From positions 1 to 60,330 of the forward strand of contig NZ_JAEKIS010000023.1 of the NCBI RefSeq assembly GCF_017311415.1: a stretch of DNA of 60,330 nucleotides, written 5' to 3'. The translations under genes and the position numbers were made by a program. The notes beneath the pieces were generated by a model that saw only the letters and a program-made list of their open reading frames with translations, did not search any database and was not told the DNA's origin. This stretch comes from Salipiger abyssi (GTDB lineage: Bacteria > Pseudomonadota > Alphaproteobacteria > Rhodobacterales > Rhodobacteraceae). Positions 44,853-53,526 of this stretch are shown in pieces. The first letter of the stretch is position 1. Each line of letters starts with the position of its first letter.

Positions 44853-45758
44853 ATGAACTGGATCACCAATTACGTCCGCCCCCGGATCAACTCGATCTTC
44901 TCGCGCCGCGAGATGCCCGAGCACCTCTGGATGAAATGCGACAGCTGCGGAACGATGCTGTTCCACCGCGAGGTGACGGACAATCTCGGCGTTTGCAGCA
45001 ATTGCAGCCATCACATGCCGATCACCCCGCGCGCGCGGTTCGAGTCGCTTTTCGACGGCGGCGTGTTCTCCGAGATCAAGGTGCCCGAGCCGCTGGCCGA
45101 CCCGCTGCATTTCCGCGACCAGAAGAAATATCCCGACCGCATGCGCGCGGCGCAGAAATCCACCGGCGAGAAAGAGGCGATGCTCGTCGCCACCGGCGAG
45201 ATCGGCCGTACCCCGGTGGTCTGCGCGGCGCAGGATTTCTCCTTCATGGGCGGCTCCATGGGGATGTATGTGGGCAATGCGATCATCAAGGCGGCGGAAG
45301 AGGCGAAAAAGCTCAAGCGCCCGCTGATCCTGTTCTCCGCCGCCGGCGGCGCGCGCATGCAGGAAGGCATTCTGAGCCTCATGCAAATGCCGCGCACCAC
45401 CGTTGCGGTACAAATGCTGCGCGAGGCCGGCCTGCCCTATATCGTCGTGCTGACCCATCCGACGACCGGCGGGGTGACCGCCTCTTATGCGATGCTGGGC
45501 GACGTGCAGATCGCCGAGCCCAACGCGCTCATCTGCTTTGCCGGGCCGCGCGTCATCGAACAGACGATCCGCGAAAAGCTGCCCGAGGGCTTCCAGCGCG
45601 CCGAATACCTGCTCGAGCACGGCATGCTCGACCGGGTGACCGACCGCCGCAAGATGCGCGAAGAGCTTGTCACCATTGTCCGGATGCTGACCGGGATGCC
45701 CCCCGCCGTGGCGGGCGACCTGCCGGCGCCCGCCGAAGAGGCCTCTGCCCCGGAATGA
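44853..45758 (+). CDS. accD: AccD, acetyl-CoA carboxylase carboxyltransferase subunit beta
   Basis: AccD forms, with AccA, the carboxyltransferase that makes malonyl-CoA for fatty acid synthesis. The four-cysteine zinc ribbon CDSC...CSNC is at about residues 30-52, and the crotonase-like core includes FSFMGGSMGMYVGN and AAGGARMQEGILSLMQM. Length 301 residues is typical. ATG 44853 (MNWITNYVRP) is the family start. The stop overlaps the folC start (ATGA), a conserved accD-folC arrangement. Confidence 0.97.
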   Translation: MNWITNYVRPRINSIFSRREMPEHLWMKCDSCGTMLFHREVTDNLGVCSNCSHHMPITPRARFESLFDGGVFSEIKVPEPLADPLHFRDQKKYPDRMRAAQKSTGEKEAMLVATGEIGRTPVVCAAQDFSFMGGSMGMYVGNAIIKAAEEAKKLKRPLILFSAAGGARMQEGILSLMQMPRTTVAVQMLREAGLPYIVVLTHPTTGGVTASYAMLGDVQIAEPNALICFAGPRVIEQTIREKLPEGFQRAEYLLEHGMLDRVTDRRKMREELVTIVRMLTGMPPAVAGDLPAPAEEASAPE

Positions 45759-47029
45759 GCGCGCAGGGCTCGGATGTCATCCTGCAACGGATGCTGTCGC
45801 TTCACCCCAAGATCATCGACCTGACGCTGGATCGCGTTTGGCGGCTGCTCGATGCGCTCGGCCATCCCGAGCGCGACCTGCCGCCGGTGATCCACGCGGC
45901 GGGCACCAATGGCAAGGGCTCGACGCTGGCGATGATCCGCGCCGGCTATGAAGGCGCGGGCAAGACCGTACATGCCTATACCTCGCCGCATCTGGCGCGC
46001 TTTCACGAGCGCATCCGGCTGGCGGGCAAGCTGATCTCGGAAGAGGCGCTGACAGAGGTTCTCGATGAATGCTGGGAGGCCAATGGCGGCGACAGCATCA
46101 CCTATTTCGAGATCACCACCTGCGCGGCCTTTCTCGCCTTTGCCCGGACCCCGGCGGATGTCACGCTGATGGAAACCGGGCTCGGCGGGCGGCTCGACGC
46201 CACCAATGTTTTCGAAAAACCGGCGCTGACGGTGATCACGCCGATCTCACTCGATCACCAGCAGTTTCTCGGCGAGACGCTGGCGGCCATCGCCGGCGAA
46301 AAGGCCGGGATTCTCAAGCGCGGCGTGCCCTGCGTGGTCGGCCCGCAGCCCGAGGAGGTCATGGAGGTGATCGAGGCGCGGGCGGCAAAGCTCGGCGCGC
46401 CGCTCATCGCCCATGGCCAGCACTGGCACGCCTGGGAAGAGCGCGGGCGACTGGTGTTTCAGGACGAGCACGGGCTGCTCGACCTGCCGCTGCCGACCCT
46501 GCCGGGCGCGCATCAGATCGAGAACGCCGGCGCCGCGCTGGCGGCGCTGCGTTATCTGGGGCTCGGCGAGGCCGCCTACGAGGCGGCCGTCACCCGCGCC
46601 GAATGGCCCGCCCGGATGCAGCGCCTGCGCGAGGGGCCGCTGGCGGCGGCGGCGCCCGGCGTCGAGCTCTGGCTAGACGGCGGCCACAACCCGGCAGCGG
46701 GCGAGGCGCTGGCGCGGCATCTGGCAACTCTGCCCGAGCGGCCCACCCATCTGATCTGCGGCATGCTCAACACCAAGGATATCAGCGGCTATCTGCGCCC
46801 GCTCGCCACGCAGGCGAAACGCCTCACCGCCGTGTCGATCCCCGGCGAGGCCAACACGCTGCCCGCCGAAGAGACCGCGCGGATCGCGGCCTCTGTCGGG
46901 ATGCAGGCCGACACCGCTGAAACGGTGGCCGAGGCGCTCGCGCGGATTGCGGGCGCGGATCCCTCTGCGCGGGTTTTGATCTGCGGATCGCTCTACCTTG
47001 CCGGAAACATCCTGCGCGAGAACGGCTGA
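45755..47029 (+). CDS. folC: FolC, bifunctional folylpolyglutamate/dihydrofolate synthase
   Basis: FolC adds glutamate to dihydropteroate and to reduced folates. The Mur-ligase-like ATPase motif AAGTNGKGST lies near residue 48, the YTSPHL motif near 75, METGLGGRLDATN near 138 and the C-terminal LDGGHNPAAGEAL near 308. The 424-residue length is typical. The ATG at 45755 overlaps the accD stop by four bases. Two hairpins with T-rich tails downstream (47333-47362, 47420-47445) could end the transcript. Confidence 0.96.
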   Translation: MSAQGSDVILQRMLSLHPKIIDLTLDRVWRLLDALGHPERDLPPVIHAAGTNGKGSTLAMIRAGYEGAGKTVHAYTSPHLARFHERIRLAGKLISEEALTEVLDECWEANGGDSITYFEITTCAAFLAFARTPADVTLMETGLGGRLDATNVFEKPALTVITPISLDHQQFLGETLAAIAGEKAGILKRGVPCVVGPQPEEVMEVIEARAAKLGAPLIAHGQHWHAWEERGRLVFQDEHGLLDLPLPTLPGAHQIENAGAALAALRYLGLGEAAYEAAVTRAEWPARMQRLREGPLAAAAPGVELWLDGGHNPAAGEALARHLATLPERPTHLICGMLNTKDISGYLRPLATQAKRLTAVSIPGEANTLPAEETARIAASVGMQADTAETVAEALARIAGADPSARVLICGSLYLAGNILRENG

Positions 47030-47211
47030 GCCGCCTCGGCGCTGCCCGAAAGGTGCACAAACGCACGACTCAAGATATTGAGCGCACAGCAAAACTCAAA
47101 CATATCGCTAGAAGTCATCACTAAATGTTGACGGTTCGATTGAATTTACCCTAATCTGGCTCAAAGACCAGTGCGCGACCGGATACCGGCGCGCCGGCCA
47201 GGGGGACGGAT

Positions 47212-47388
47212 ATGGGGACGGTAACGGCTCGTCAGGGCCTGCACGCCACAAAAGCGGCGCAGGAACGGACAACGCAAGCGGCGACCGGCACGCCTGCCCC
47301 GTTCTCACGCGACATCATGGCCCTTCATGCAAAAAGACCGGCGCAAACTCGTGCCGGTCTTTGCTTTCTGGGCACCGGCATAAGGTAA
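47212..47388 (+). CDS. Possible small ORF, 58 residues
   Basis: An ATG at 47212 preceded by GGGGGACGGAT opens a 58-codon frame ending at TAA near 47388. The product starts MGTVTARQGLHATKAAQERT and has no recognisable domain. The frame runs through the hairpin at 47333-47362, which argues against coding or means that hairpin is not a terminator. A noncoding RNA is an equal alternative. Confidence 0.25.
   Translation: MGTVTARQGLHATKAAQERTTQAATGTPAPFSRDIMALHAKRPAQTRAGLCFLGTGIR
47333..47362 (+). terminator. Hairpin with T-rich tail after folC
   Basis: A ten-base stem AAAGACCGGC/GCCGGTCTTT (47333-47342, 47353-47362) with a ten-base loop ends in TTTGCTTT. The A/T flanks make it usable on either strand. 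Confidence 0.5.
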
Positions 47389-47419
47389 ACAGGCAACAAC
47401 AAACGTCGAGCAACCCTGA

Positions 47420-47445
47420 GGGTCCTTCGGGACCCTTCTTTTTTG
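47420..47445 (+). terminator. Intrinsic terminator between folC and zapE
   Basis: Stem GGGTCC/GGACCC with a stable TTCG tetraloop (47420-47435) is followed by TTCTTTTTT. It lies 16 bases past the zapE stop on the plus strand and would end transcripts from folC or from the small unit at about 47128. Confidence 0.8.
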
Positions 47446-47460
47446 CCCGACACCGCCGGC

Positions 47461-48525
47461 TTACAGCGGGTGATGCCCCCAATCCGCGCTCTGCATCTCG
47501 CGCAGGCGGCTGGCGGTGCGCTCGAATTCGAAGGCGCCCGGCCCCTCGATATAGAGGCTCTCGGGCTCGTCCACCGCGCTGGCAATCAGCTTGACCTTGG
47601 CCTCGTAAAGGGCGTCGATCAGCGTCACGAAACGTTTGGCCTCGTTGAAATTGCTGCGCCCCAAACGCGGCACGTTCTCGATCACCAGCAGCCGCAGCGC
47701 ATCGGCAATGGCGAGGTAATCCGCCGGCCCCAGCGCCTGACCGCAAAGCTCGTAGAACGAGGCCCGCGCGACGCCGTTCCAGTAGCGCGGCAATTCGACC
47801 TTGCGGCCCTTCACATGCAGCACGAGTACCTCTTCGCGGCCATGGGTCAGCTCGCCCCAGACGCGGTTGATCTCGGCCCGCGCCTCGGCATCGACGGGTG
47901 TGAAATAGACCCGCGCGCCCTGAAGCCGGTCCTGCCGGTGATCGCGCTCCGAGGCCAGCTCACGCACCACCAGCCGCTCTTTGATGAGCGCGATGAAGGG
48001 CAGGAAGAGCTGGCGGTTGAGCCCGTTTTTGTAGAGATCGTCGGGCACCCGGTTGGAGGTGGTCACCACCACGGTGCCGGCCTCGAACAGTTGCTCAAAG
48101 AGCCGCCCGACCAGCATCGCGTCGGCGATATCGGTGATCTGCATCTCGTCGAAGGCCAGCACCTTCACCGCATCGCTCACCGCTTTGGCCATTGGCTTGA
48201 CCGGATCCTCGACGCCCTCACCGCGCAGCCGGTGCAGTTCCGACTGCATCTCCTGCATGAAGGCGTGAAAATGCACTCGGCGCACCGGTACGGCGAGGCT
48301 CTCGACAAAGAGATCCATCAGCATCGACTTGCCGCGCCCGACCCCGCCCCAGAAATAGAGCCCCTTGGGCGGCTCCGGCGCCTTGCGGAACAGCCCCTTT
48401 TTCGCCGGCTGGGCCAGCGCGGCGCGGATGCGTTCGAGCTCGGGCAGCGCCTCTTCCTGCGCGGGGTCGCGCAGCAGAAGCCCTTCGGCGACGCGCTCGT
48501 CATAAAGGTCGATCAGCGTGGTCAT
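47461..48525 (-). CDS. zapE: ZapE (AFG1-like) ATPase
   Basis: A 354-residue P-loop ATPase of the AFG1/ZapE family, which associates with the division Z-ring under stress. Walker A GGVGRGKSMLMDLF is near residue 60, Walker B VLAFDEMQITDIADA near 122, and a sensor VVVTTSNRVPDDLYKNGL near 152. ATG 48525 (MTTLIDLYDERV) is the family start. The frame stays open for about 445 more codons upstream, but that part is only the antisense shadow of the MFS gene. Divergent from the MFS gene. Confidence 0.95.
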   Translation of the reverse strand: MTTLIDLYDERVAEGLLLRDPAQEEALPELERIRAALAQPAKKGLFRKAPEPPKGLYFWGGVGRGKSMLMDLFVESLAVPVRRVHFHAFMQEMQSELHRLRGEGVEDPVKPMAKAVSDAVKVLAFDEMQITDIADAMLVGRLFEQLFEAGTVVVTTSNRVPDDLYKNGLNRQLFLPFIALIKERLVVRELASERDHRQDRLQGARVYFTPVDAEARAEINRVWGELTHGREEVLVLHVKGRKVELPRYWNGVARASFYELCGQALGPADYLAIADALRLLVIENVPRLGRSNFNEAKRFVTLIDALYEAKVKLIASAVDEPESLYIEGPGAFEFERTASRLREMQSADWGHHPL

Positions 48526-48660
48526 ACCTGCCGCATAGCGCGGCTGCGGGGGATTGTGTAGAGGGCCCGGCCTTCGGCTTTCGCGATTGTATCGGTGACA
48601 TTTCTTAAATTGACGCCGCGCGCCGCACCCCGCAGTTTGCACGCGGAACAGGAGACACCG

Positions 48661-49905
48661 ATGGAAAAACAACCCAGCCTCTTTACCCCGGTCCTGCTGG
48701 TGGGGTGCTTTATCATCCTGGTGTCCTTCGCCATCCGCGCGAGCTTTGGCGTGTTCCAGATCCCCGTGGCCGAGGAATTCGGCTGGCTGCGCACGGAATT
48801 CTCGCTCGCCATCGCCATCCAGAACCTCGCCTGGGGCATCGGCCAGCCGATCTTTGGCGCCATGGCGGAAAAGATCGGTGACCGCAAAGCGATCATCTTC
48901 GGTGCGATTATCTATGCGGCGGGTCTGGTGCTGTCGAGCACGGCGGTCACGCCCGGGGCGATCCAGCTTTACGAGGTCCTGGTGGGCTTTGGCATCGCCG
49001 GCACCGGCTTCGGCGTGATCCTCGCCGTCGTGGGCCGCGCCGCCAGCGACGAGAACCGCTCGATGTCGCTGGCCATTGCCACCGCGGCGGGCAGCGCCGG
49101 GCAGGTGGTCGGCGCACCGGTGGCAGAGTGGCTGCTGGGGCTGTTTCCCTGGCAAAGCGTCTTCATCATCTTCGCCGCGGCGATCCTCGGCACACTGGCA
49201 GCGTTGCCGCTGATGCGCGCGCCGACGCCGCCGGCCAGCCGCGCCGAGCTCGAGGAAAGCCTTGGCGGCATCCTGCTGCGGGCGCTGCGCGACCCGTCCT
49301 TCGTGCTGATCTTTATCGGCTTTTTCTCCTGCGGCTATCAGCTCGCCTTCATCACCGCGCATTTCCCCGCCTTCGTGACCGAGATGTGCGGGCCGATCCT
49401 GCCCGGCGGCGTGCTGCACGATATCGGCATCACCACGACCTCGGCGCTGGGGGCGGTCTCCATCGGGGTGATCGGGCTGGCCAATATCGGCGGCACGCTG
49501 GCGGCGGGCTGGGCGGGTAAGCGCTGGCCCAAGAAATACCTGCTGGCAGGGATCTATGTCGCGCGCACCGTCGCGGCGGGGGCGTTCATCATGCTGCCGA
49601 TCACACCGGCCTCGGTGCTGATCTTCTCGGTGGTCATGGGCGCGCTGTGGCTCGCCACGGTGCCGCTGACCTCGGGTCTGGTCGCACATATCTACGGGCT
49701 GCGCTACATGGGTACGCTCTACGGCATCGTCTTCTTCTCGCACCAGCTCGGCGGGTTCCTCGGCGTTTGGCTGGGCGGGCGGATGTACGATATCCACGGC
49801 GACTACACGCTGGTGTGGTGGATCGGCGTCGGCGTCGGCGCGCTGAGCGCCATCGTGCACCTGCCGGTGAAGGAAACCAGAACCCCGCTGACCGTCCCCG
49901 CATAA
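48661..49905 (+). CDS. MFS transporter (OFA/oxalate-formate antiporter-like)
   Basis: A 414-residue protein with twelve predicted helices. The N-half carries FGVFQIPVAEEFGW and GQPIFGAMAEKIGDRKAI (loop 2-3 motif, about residues 60-77), and the C-half has GGFLGVWLGGRMYDIHGDY near 375. It resembles monocarboxylate or oxalate/formate antiporter relatives, so a small organic acid or amine is the likely cargo. It stands just before the catabolic island and could supply its substrate, but orientation and distance do not prove it. Start 48661 has AGGAGACACCG upstream. Confidence 0.9.
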   Translation: MEKQPSLFTPVLLVGCFIILVSFAIRASFGVFQIPVAEEFGWLRTEFSLAIAIQNLAWGIGQPIFGAMAEKIGDRKAIIFGAIIYAAGLVLSSTAVTPGAIQLYEVLVGFGIAGTGFGVILAVVGRAASDENRSMSLAIATAAGSAGQVVGAPVAEWLLGLFPWQSVFIIFAAAILGTLAALPLMRAPTPPASRAELEESLGGILLRALRDPSFVLIFIGFFSCGYQLAFITAHFPAFVTEMCGPILPGGVLHDIGITTTSALGAVSIGVIGLANIGGTLAAGWAGKRWPKKYLLAGIYVARTVAAGAFIMLPITPASVLIFSVVMGALWLATVPLTSGLVAHIYGLRYMGTLYGIVFFSHQLGGFLGVWLGGRMYDIHGDYTLVWWIGVGVGALSAIVHLPVKETRTPLTVPA

Positions 49906-49945
49906 GATCTGCCCGGCGGGCCCCGCCGGGCGATCTCAGTTCCCC

Positions 49946-50881
49946 TCAACCGCGCAGCGCGGCGACATGGGTGTCGAATCCCGGCATGTTCATCAATGCC
50001 TTGCAGCGCGCAAATCGCGTGGTCGCGTAGTCCCAGAAATCTTCGGCGGTGTTGCCGTCGGCGAACTGGATCAGGCCCCAGAGCGTCCAGAGCATATCGC
50101 ACATCGCTTTGTAGACCACGACGCGGCCCATCTCGGCGGCGGTCGGGCCGCGCCCGAAATAGGCCTCCAGCATCTCCCGGTCCATCGCCTCGGTGAAATG
50201 GCCCTCGACGCTGAGATCGCCCAGATCCCAGAGCGGATCGTTCATGCCGCCATATTCGAAATCGACGATCCACATGGTCTCGCCATCGTCGAGAAAGTTC
50301 TCGCAGAGCGGATCGCAATGGCAGGGCGCCAGCTTCGCCGGGTTCGCATCCAGCGCCTCGCGGATCGGCCCGGCAGAGGCGACCACGTCGTGATAGCCCT
50401 CGGGCAGCTGCACGTTGCCCTTCTTGGCAAGCACCGCGAGATAGTCCTCGATCATCGCGAACAGCTCGAACCGCCCGGCAAAGATCTCGCCCGAGCCGTG
50501 GAGCTGGCGCAGCGCGGCGCCGGCGCGGGCGGGGCTGCCGGCGATGCTGGCGAAATTCTCCGGCGTCATGGTGACGATATTCTCGACGCAATCCATCACA
50601 AGCAGCCCCTCTTCGGGGGCGCTGTAGAGGATCTGCGGCGACACGCCCGCACGCGCCGCCGCCTGGGCATTGGCAAGCTCGGCGGCACGGTCGATATACT
50701 CCTCGGTGCCCGCCCCCGGCACCCGCACGACGACCGGTGTCAGCCCCTCGGCATCGACGCGAAAGACCAGATTGGTCAGCCCGCCCTGCCGGGTGATGGT
50801 CAGCGCGCGCTCGGGCAGATCGGCATAGCCCGGCGTCTGCGACAGCGCCTTGAGGATGGTGGTTTTGTGGTTCTCCGGCAT
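49946..50881 (-). CDS. LicA/choline-kinase-like phosphotransferase
   Basis: A 311-residue protein of the choline/ethanolamine kinase and aminoglycoside phosphotransferase fold. Brenner's catalytic loop HCDPLCENFL (about residue 182) and the Mg-binding DFEYGGMNDPLWDLGDL (about 201) are present. The probable acceptor is an amino alcohol such as choline or ethanolamine, but this is family-level only. It lies 74 bp downstream of the FAD/GcvT demethylase gene on the same strand and is likely cotranscribed. Start 50881 has GGGAGG upstream. Confidence 0.88.
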   Translation of the reverse strand: MPENHKTTILKALSQTPGYADLPERALTITRQGGLTNLVFRVDAEGLTPVVVRVPGAGTEEYIDRAAELANAQAAARAGVSPQILYSAPEEGLLVMDCVENIVTMTPENFASIAGSPARAGAALRQLHGSGEIFAGRFELFAMIEDYLAVLAKKGNVQLPEGYHDVVASAGPIREALDANPAKLAPCHCDPLCENFLDDGETMWIVDFEYGGMNDPLWDLGDLSVEGHFTEAMDREMLEAYFGRGPTAAEMGRVVVYKAMCDMLWTLWGLIQFADGNTAEDFWDYATTRFARCKALMNMPGFDTHVAALRG

Positions 50882-50955
50882 GGTTTTCGCCTCCCTGTGG
50901 CGTTCTTTTATATGCCGAACCGGTCTGCCCGGTTCGGCAGGCCTTGTGACCGCGG

Positions 50956-53379
50956 CTACGCCTTGAGGCGCTTATTTTCCGGATCGTAAAGCGGGCCGTC
51001 GACGCGGGTGACGGCATGGGTGTCGCCGAACACGACGCATTCGAAGGCGGTTTCCTTGGCAAGCGCCCTCGGAAGATAGCCCATCAGGATGGTCTTCCCG
51101 ACCGAATAGCCGCGCCCGGCAGAGGTGGCGAGCGACACCGTCTCGCCGTTCAGCAGGATCGGCTCGCCGCCCGAGACGGGAAGCTGCGCATCGGTGACAA
51201 AGGTGCAAAGCATGCGGTCCGGCCCTTCGGTCTTCTGCTTCTCCAGCACCGCGCGGCCCAGGAAATCGCCCTTGGCCTTCAGGTGCACGCGAAAGCCCAG
51301 ACCGGCCTCGATGGGCGTGTAATCCGGCGTCAGATCGCCCGACCAGTAGATATAGCCCTTCTCCAGCCGCAGGCTCTCGATGGCGCGGTAGCCGACATTG
51401 CGGATGCCGTGCGCCTGCCCCGCCTGCCAGAGCGTGTCATAGACATGGCGGGCGAATTCCGTGGGCACATGCAACTCCCAGCCGAGCTCGCCCACATAGC
51501 CAATGCGCGCGGCCCGGACGACCGCCATGCCGACGACGATCTCCTGCGCGGTGGCAAAGGGGAAGGCCGCGTTAGACAGATCGTTTTCCGACACGCTTTG
51601 CAGCACCTCGCGCGCCTTTGGCCCGACGATATTGATCACCGCGCGGCCCGAGGTCAGCTCGATCAGATGCACCGAGCCGTCATCGGGCATGTGGCGGCGG
51701 ATCCAGTCGCTGTCATGCACGCCAAAGCCTGAGCCGGTGACGAGATAGAAACTCTGCTCGCCGGTGCGGGTGATGGTGATATCCGCCTCGGTGCCGCCGG
51801 TCTCGTTGCAGAACTGCGCATAGATCACCGAGCCCACGGGTTTGTCCATGTTGCAGGCGGCCAGCCGTTGCAGCAGGTCGAGCGCGCCGGGGCCGATCAG
51901 CTCGAATTTCGAGAACGAGGTCTGGTCGATCAGCGCCACGCCCTCGCGCACCGCGCGGTGCTCTTCGGCGACATATGTCTTGTAACCGGGGTCGATGAAG
52001 GCAAGCTGGTCTTTCTGCTCGACGCCTTCCGGGGCGAACCAAAGCGGACGCTCCCAGCCGTTCTTGGAGCCGAAGATCGCGCCCATCTGATCGAGCCGGT
52101 CATGCAGCGGCGACAGGCGCAGATTGCGGGCGGTCTGATATTCCTGGCCCGGATAGCGCTGTTTGTAGTGGTATTCGTAATGCTCCACCGCGCGCGGATA
52201 CATAAAGCGTTTGGTGCCGTGATGCGGCGAGAAGCGGCGCACGTCCAGCGGCCAGAGATCGAGGCTCGGGCGGCCTTCGAGGATCCATTCGGCGATCATC
52301 TCGCCAGCGCCGCCGCCGGCGGCGATACCGTAGAGGAAACCTGTCGCCATCATCAGATTGTCGAAACCCGGCTGCCAGCCCAGCACGAAATCGCCATCCG
52401 CCGAATAGGGGATCGGCCCGTTGATGACCGAGCGGATGCCCACCTCGTTGATCACCGGCGTGACCTCTGCGGCAAGCTCGGCCAGCGGGCCGAAGCGGTC
52501 GAGATTGTCGGGCAGGAGCTGGCGCACGAATTCGCCGGGAATGCCGTCGTCGCCAAAGGGCAGCGTGCCCTCCTCATAGCCGCCGATGACCAGCCGCCCG
52601 CCGGCATCGGGCTTGTAATAGACCAGCCGTTCCGGGTCGCGCAGCGTCGGCAGGGTCTTGACGCTGTCGGTATCGGGCAGCGGCTCGGTCACGATATACT
52701 GGTGCTCGACGGCGCAGGCCGGCACATGCAACCCCAGCTTGGCGCCAATCTCGCGGCTCCACATGCCGGCGGCGACGGTCACCGTCTCGGCGGTCCAGGT
52801 GCCTTCGGAGGTCTCGACCCCGGTCACCCGGCCGTTCTCGACGATGAAATCCAGCACCTTCACGCCCTGGCGGATCTGCGCGCCGTTGCGGCGGGCGCCG
52901 GCGGCAATGGCCTGGCAGAGGCTGGCCGGGTCCACATGCCCGTCCGACGGGATGAAGGCCGCGCCTTCGAGCCCCTCGGCGTTGATATAGGGGAAGAGAT
53001 CCTTGGCCTCGTCGGGGGTGATGATATGCATCTCCAGATCGAAGCTCTGCGCCATGGTGGCGAGCCGCTTGGCCTCCAGCAGCCGGTCCTTGGTGGCAGC
53101 GAGCCGCAGGCTGCCGACCTTCTTCCAGTCGAAGGCCATGCCGGTTTCGGCCTCAAGCCGGTCGTAAAGCTCGACGGATTTCTTCAGCATCCGAGTGGTG
53201 TTGCGGCTGGAGCGGAGCTGACCGACGAGACCGGCGGCATGCCAGGTCGCCCCCTCGGTGATCGCGGCCTTTTCGAGAACCACGACATCCTTCTCGCCGG
53301 CGCGGGCGAGGTGGTAGGCGACCGAACAGCCGATAATGCCGCCGCCGATGATGAGGTGTTTCGTCGCGTGCTGGGACAT
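50956..53379 (-). CDS. FAD-dependent demethylase with GcvT domain (dimethylglycine/sarcosine dehydrogenase-like)
   Basis: An 807-residue fusion: FAD/DAO domain (about 1-370, IIGGGIIGCSVAYH at 10-23), FAO_M bridge (about 370-425), then GCV_T and GCV_T_C folate domains (about 430-800). The motif T-W46-H47-A-A-G matches the histidine that binds FAD covalently in dimethylglycine dehydrogenase. It should remove an N-methyl group, trap it as methylene-THF and pass electrons to ETF; etfA lies at the right end. The exact methylamine is unknown. ATG 53379 has AGGAG upstream. It is divergent from the DeoR gene. Confidence 0.9.
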   Translation of the reverse strand: MSQHATKHLIIGGGIIGCSVAYHLARAGEKDVVVLEKAAITEGATWHAAGLVGQLRSSRNTTRMLKKSVELYDRLEAETGMAFDWKKVGSLRLAATKDRLLEAKRLATMAQSFDLEMHIITPDEAKDLFPYINAEGLEGAAFIPSDGHVDPASLCQAIAAGARRNGAQIRQGVKVLDFIVENGRVTGVETSEGTWTAETVTVAAGMWSREIGAKLGLHVPACAVEHQYIVTEPLPDTDSVKTLPTLRDPERLVYYKPDAGGRLVIGGYEEGTLPFGDDGIPGEFVRQLLPDNLDRFGPLAELAAEVTPVINEVGIRSVINGPIPYSADGDFVLGWQPGFDNLMMATGFLYGIAAGGGAGEMIAEWILEGRPSLDLWPLDVRRFSPHHGTKRFMYPRAVEHYEYHYKQRYPGQEYQTARNLRLSPLHDRLDQMGAIFGSKNGWERPLWFAPEGVEQKDQLAFIDPGYKTYVAEEHRAVREGVALIDQTSFSKFELIGPGALDLLQRLAACNMDKPVGSVIYAQFCNETGGTEADITITRTGEQSFYLVTGSGFGVHDSDWIRRHMPDDGSVHLIELTSGRAVINIVGPKAREVLQSVSENDLSNAAFPFATAQEIVVGMAVVRAARIGYVGELGWELHVPTEFARHVYDTLWQAGQAHGIRNVGYRAIESLRLEKGYIYWSGDLTPDYTPIEAGLGFRVHLKAKGDFLGRAVLEKQKTEGPDRMLCTFVTDAQLPVSGGEPILLNGETVSLATSAGRGYSVGKTILMGYLPRALAKETAFECVVFGDTHAVTRVDGPLYDPENKRLKA

Positions 53380-53443
53380 GTGTTGCAACTCCTGTTGGAT
53401 TTGTTGGAATTTCAACCCAATACCCACGACAAGTAAACATAAA

Positions 53444-53512
53444 TGTTGATTTGTATCTCTTATTCGCCGTTGAACCTGCCCGCTGACGCCTTAGAATGAA
53501 GCAAAATCAACA
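53444..53512. promoter_or_regulatory. Paired TGTTGATTT motifs between the demethylase and deoR genes
   Basis: TGTTGATTT occurs at 53444-53452 (plus) and 53512-53504 (minus), 60 bp apart in the divergent spacer. Related sites lie at 59012-59020 and 59049-59041 before the ligase operon. The left site also sits in the dyad AACAT-AA-ATGTT. Confidence 0.55.
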
Positions 53513-53526
53513 TAGAAACGCGCGGA

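Larger units (their letters stand above)
47030..47460. other. 431-bp intergenic region between folC and zapE
   Basis: It lies between convergent folC and zapE. It holds a TTGACG box at 47128-47133 with a weak TAATCT-like -10 18 bases on, a possible small ORF starting at 47212 and two hairpins (47333-47362 and 47420-47445). A short independent transcript is possible. Confidence 0.5.

Noticed and set aside
48526-49860. N-terminal extension of the zapE frame to 799 residues
   Set aside because: The extra part lies antisense to the MFS transporter gene, is low in complexity, and the family start (MTTLIDLYDERV) is at 48525.
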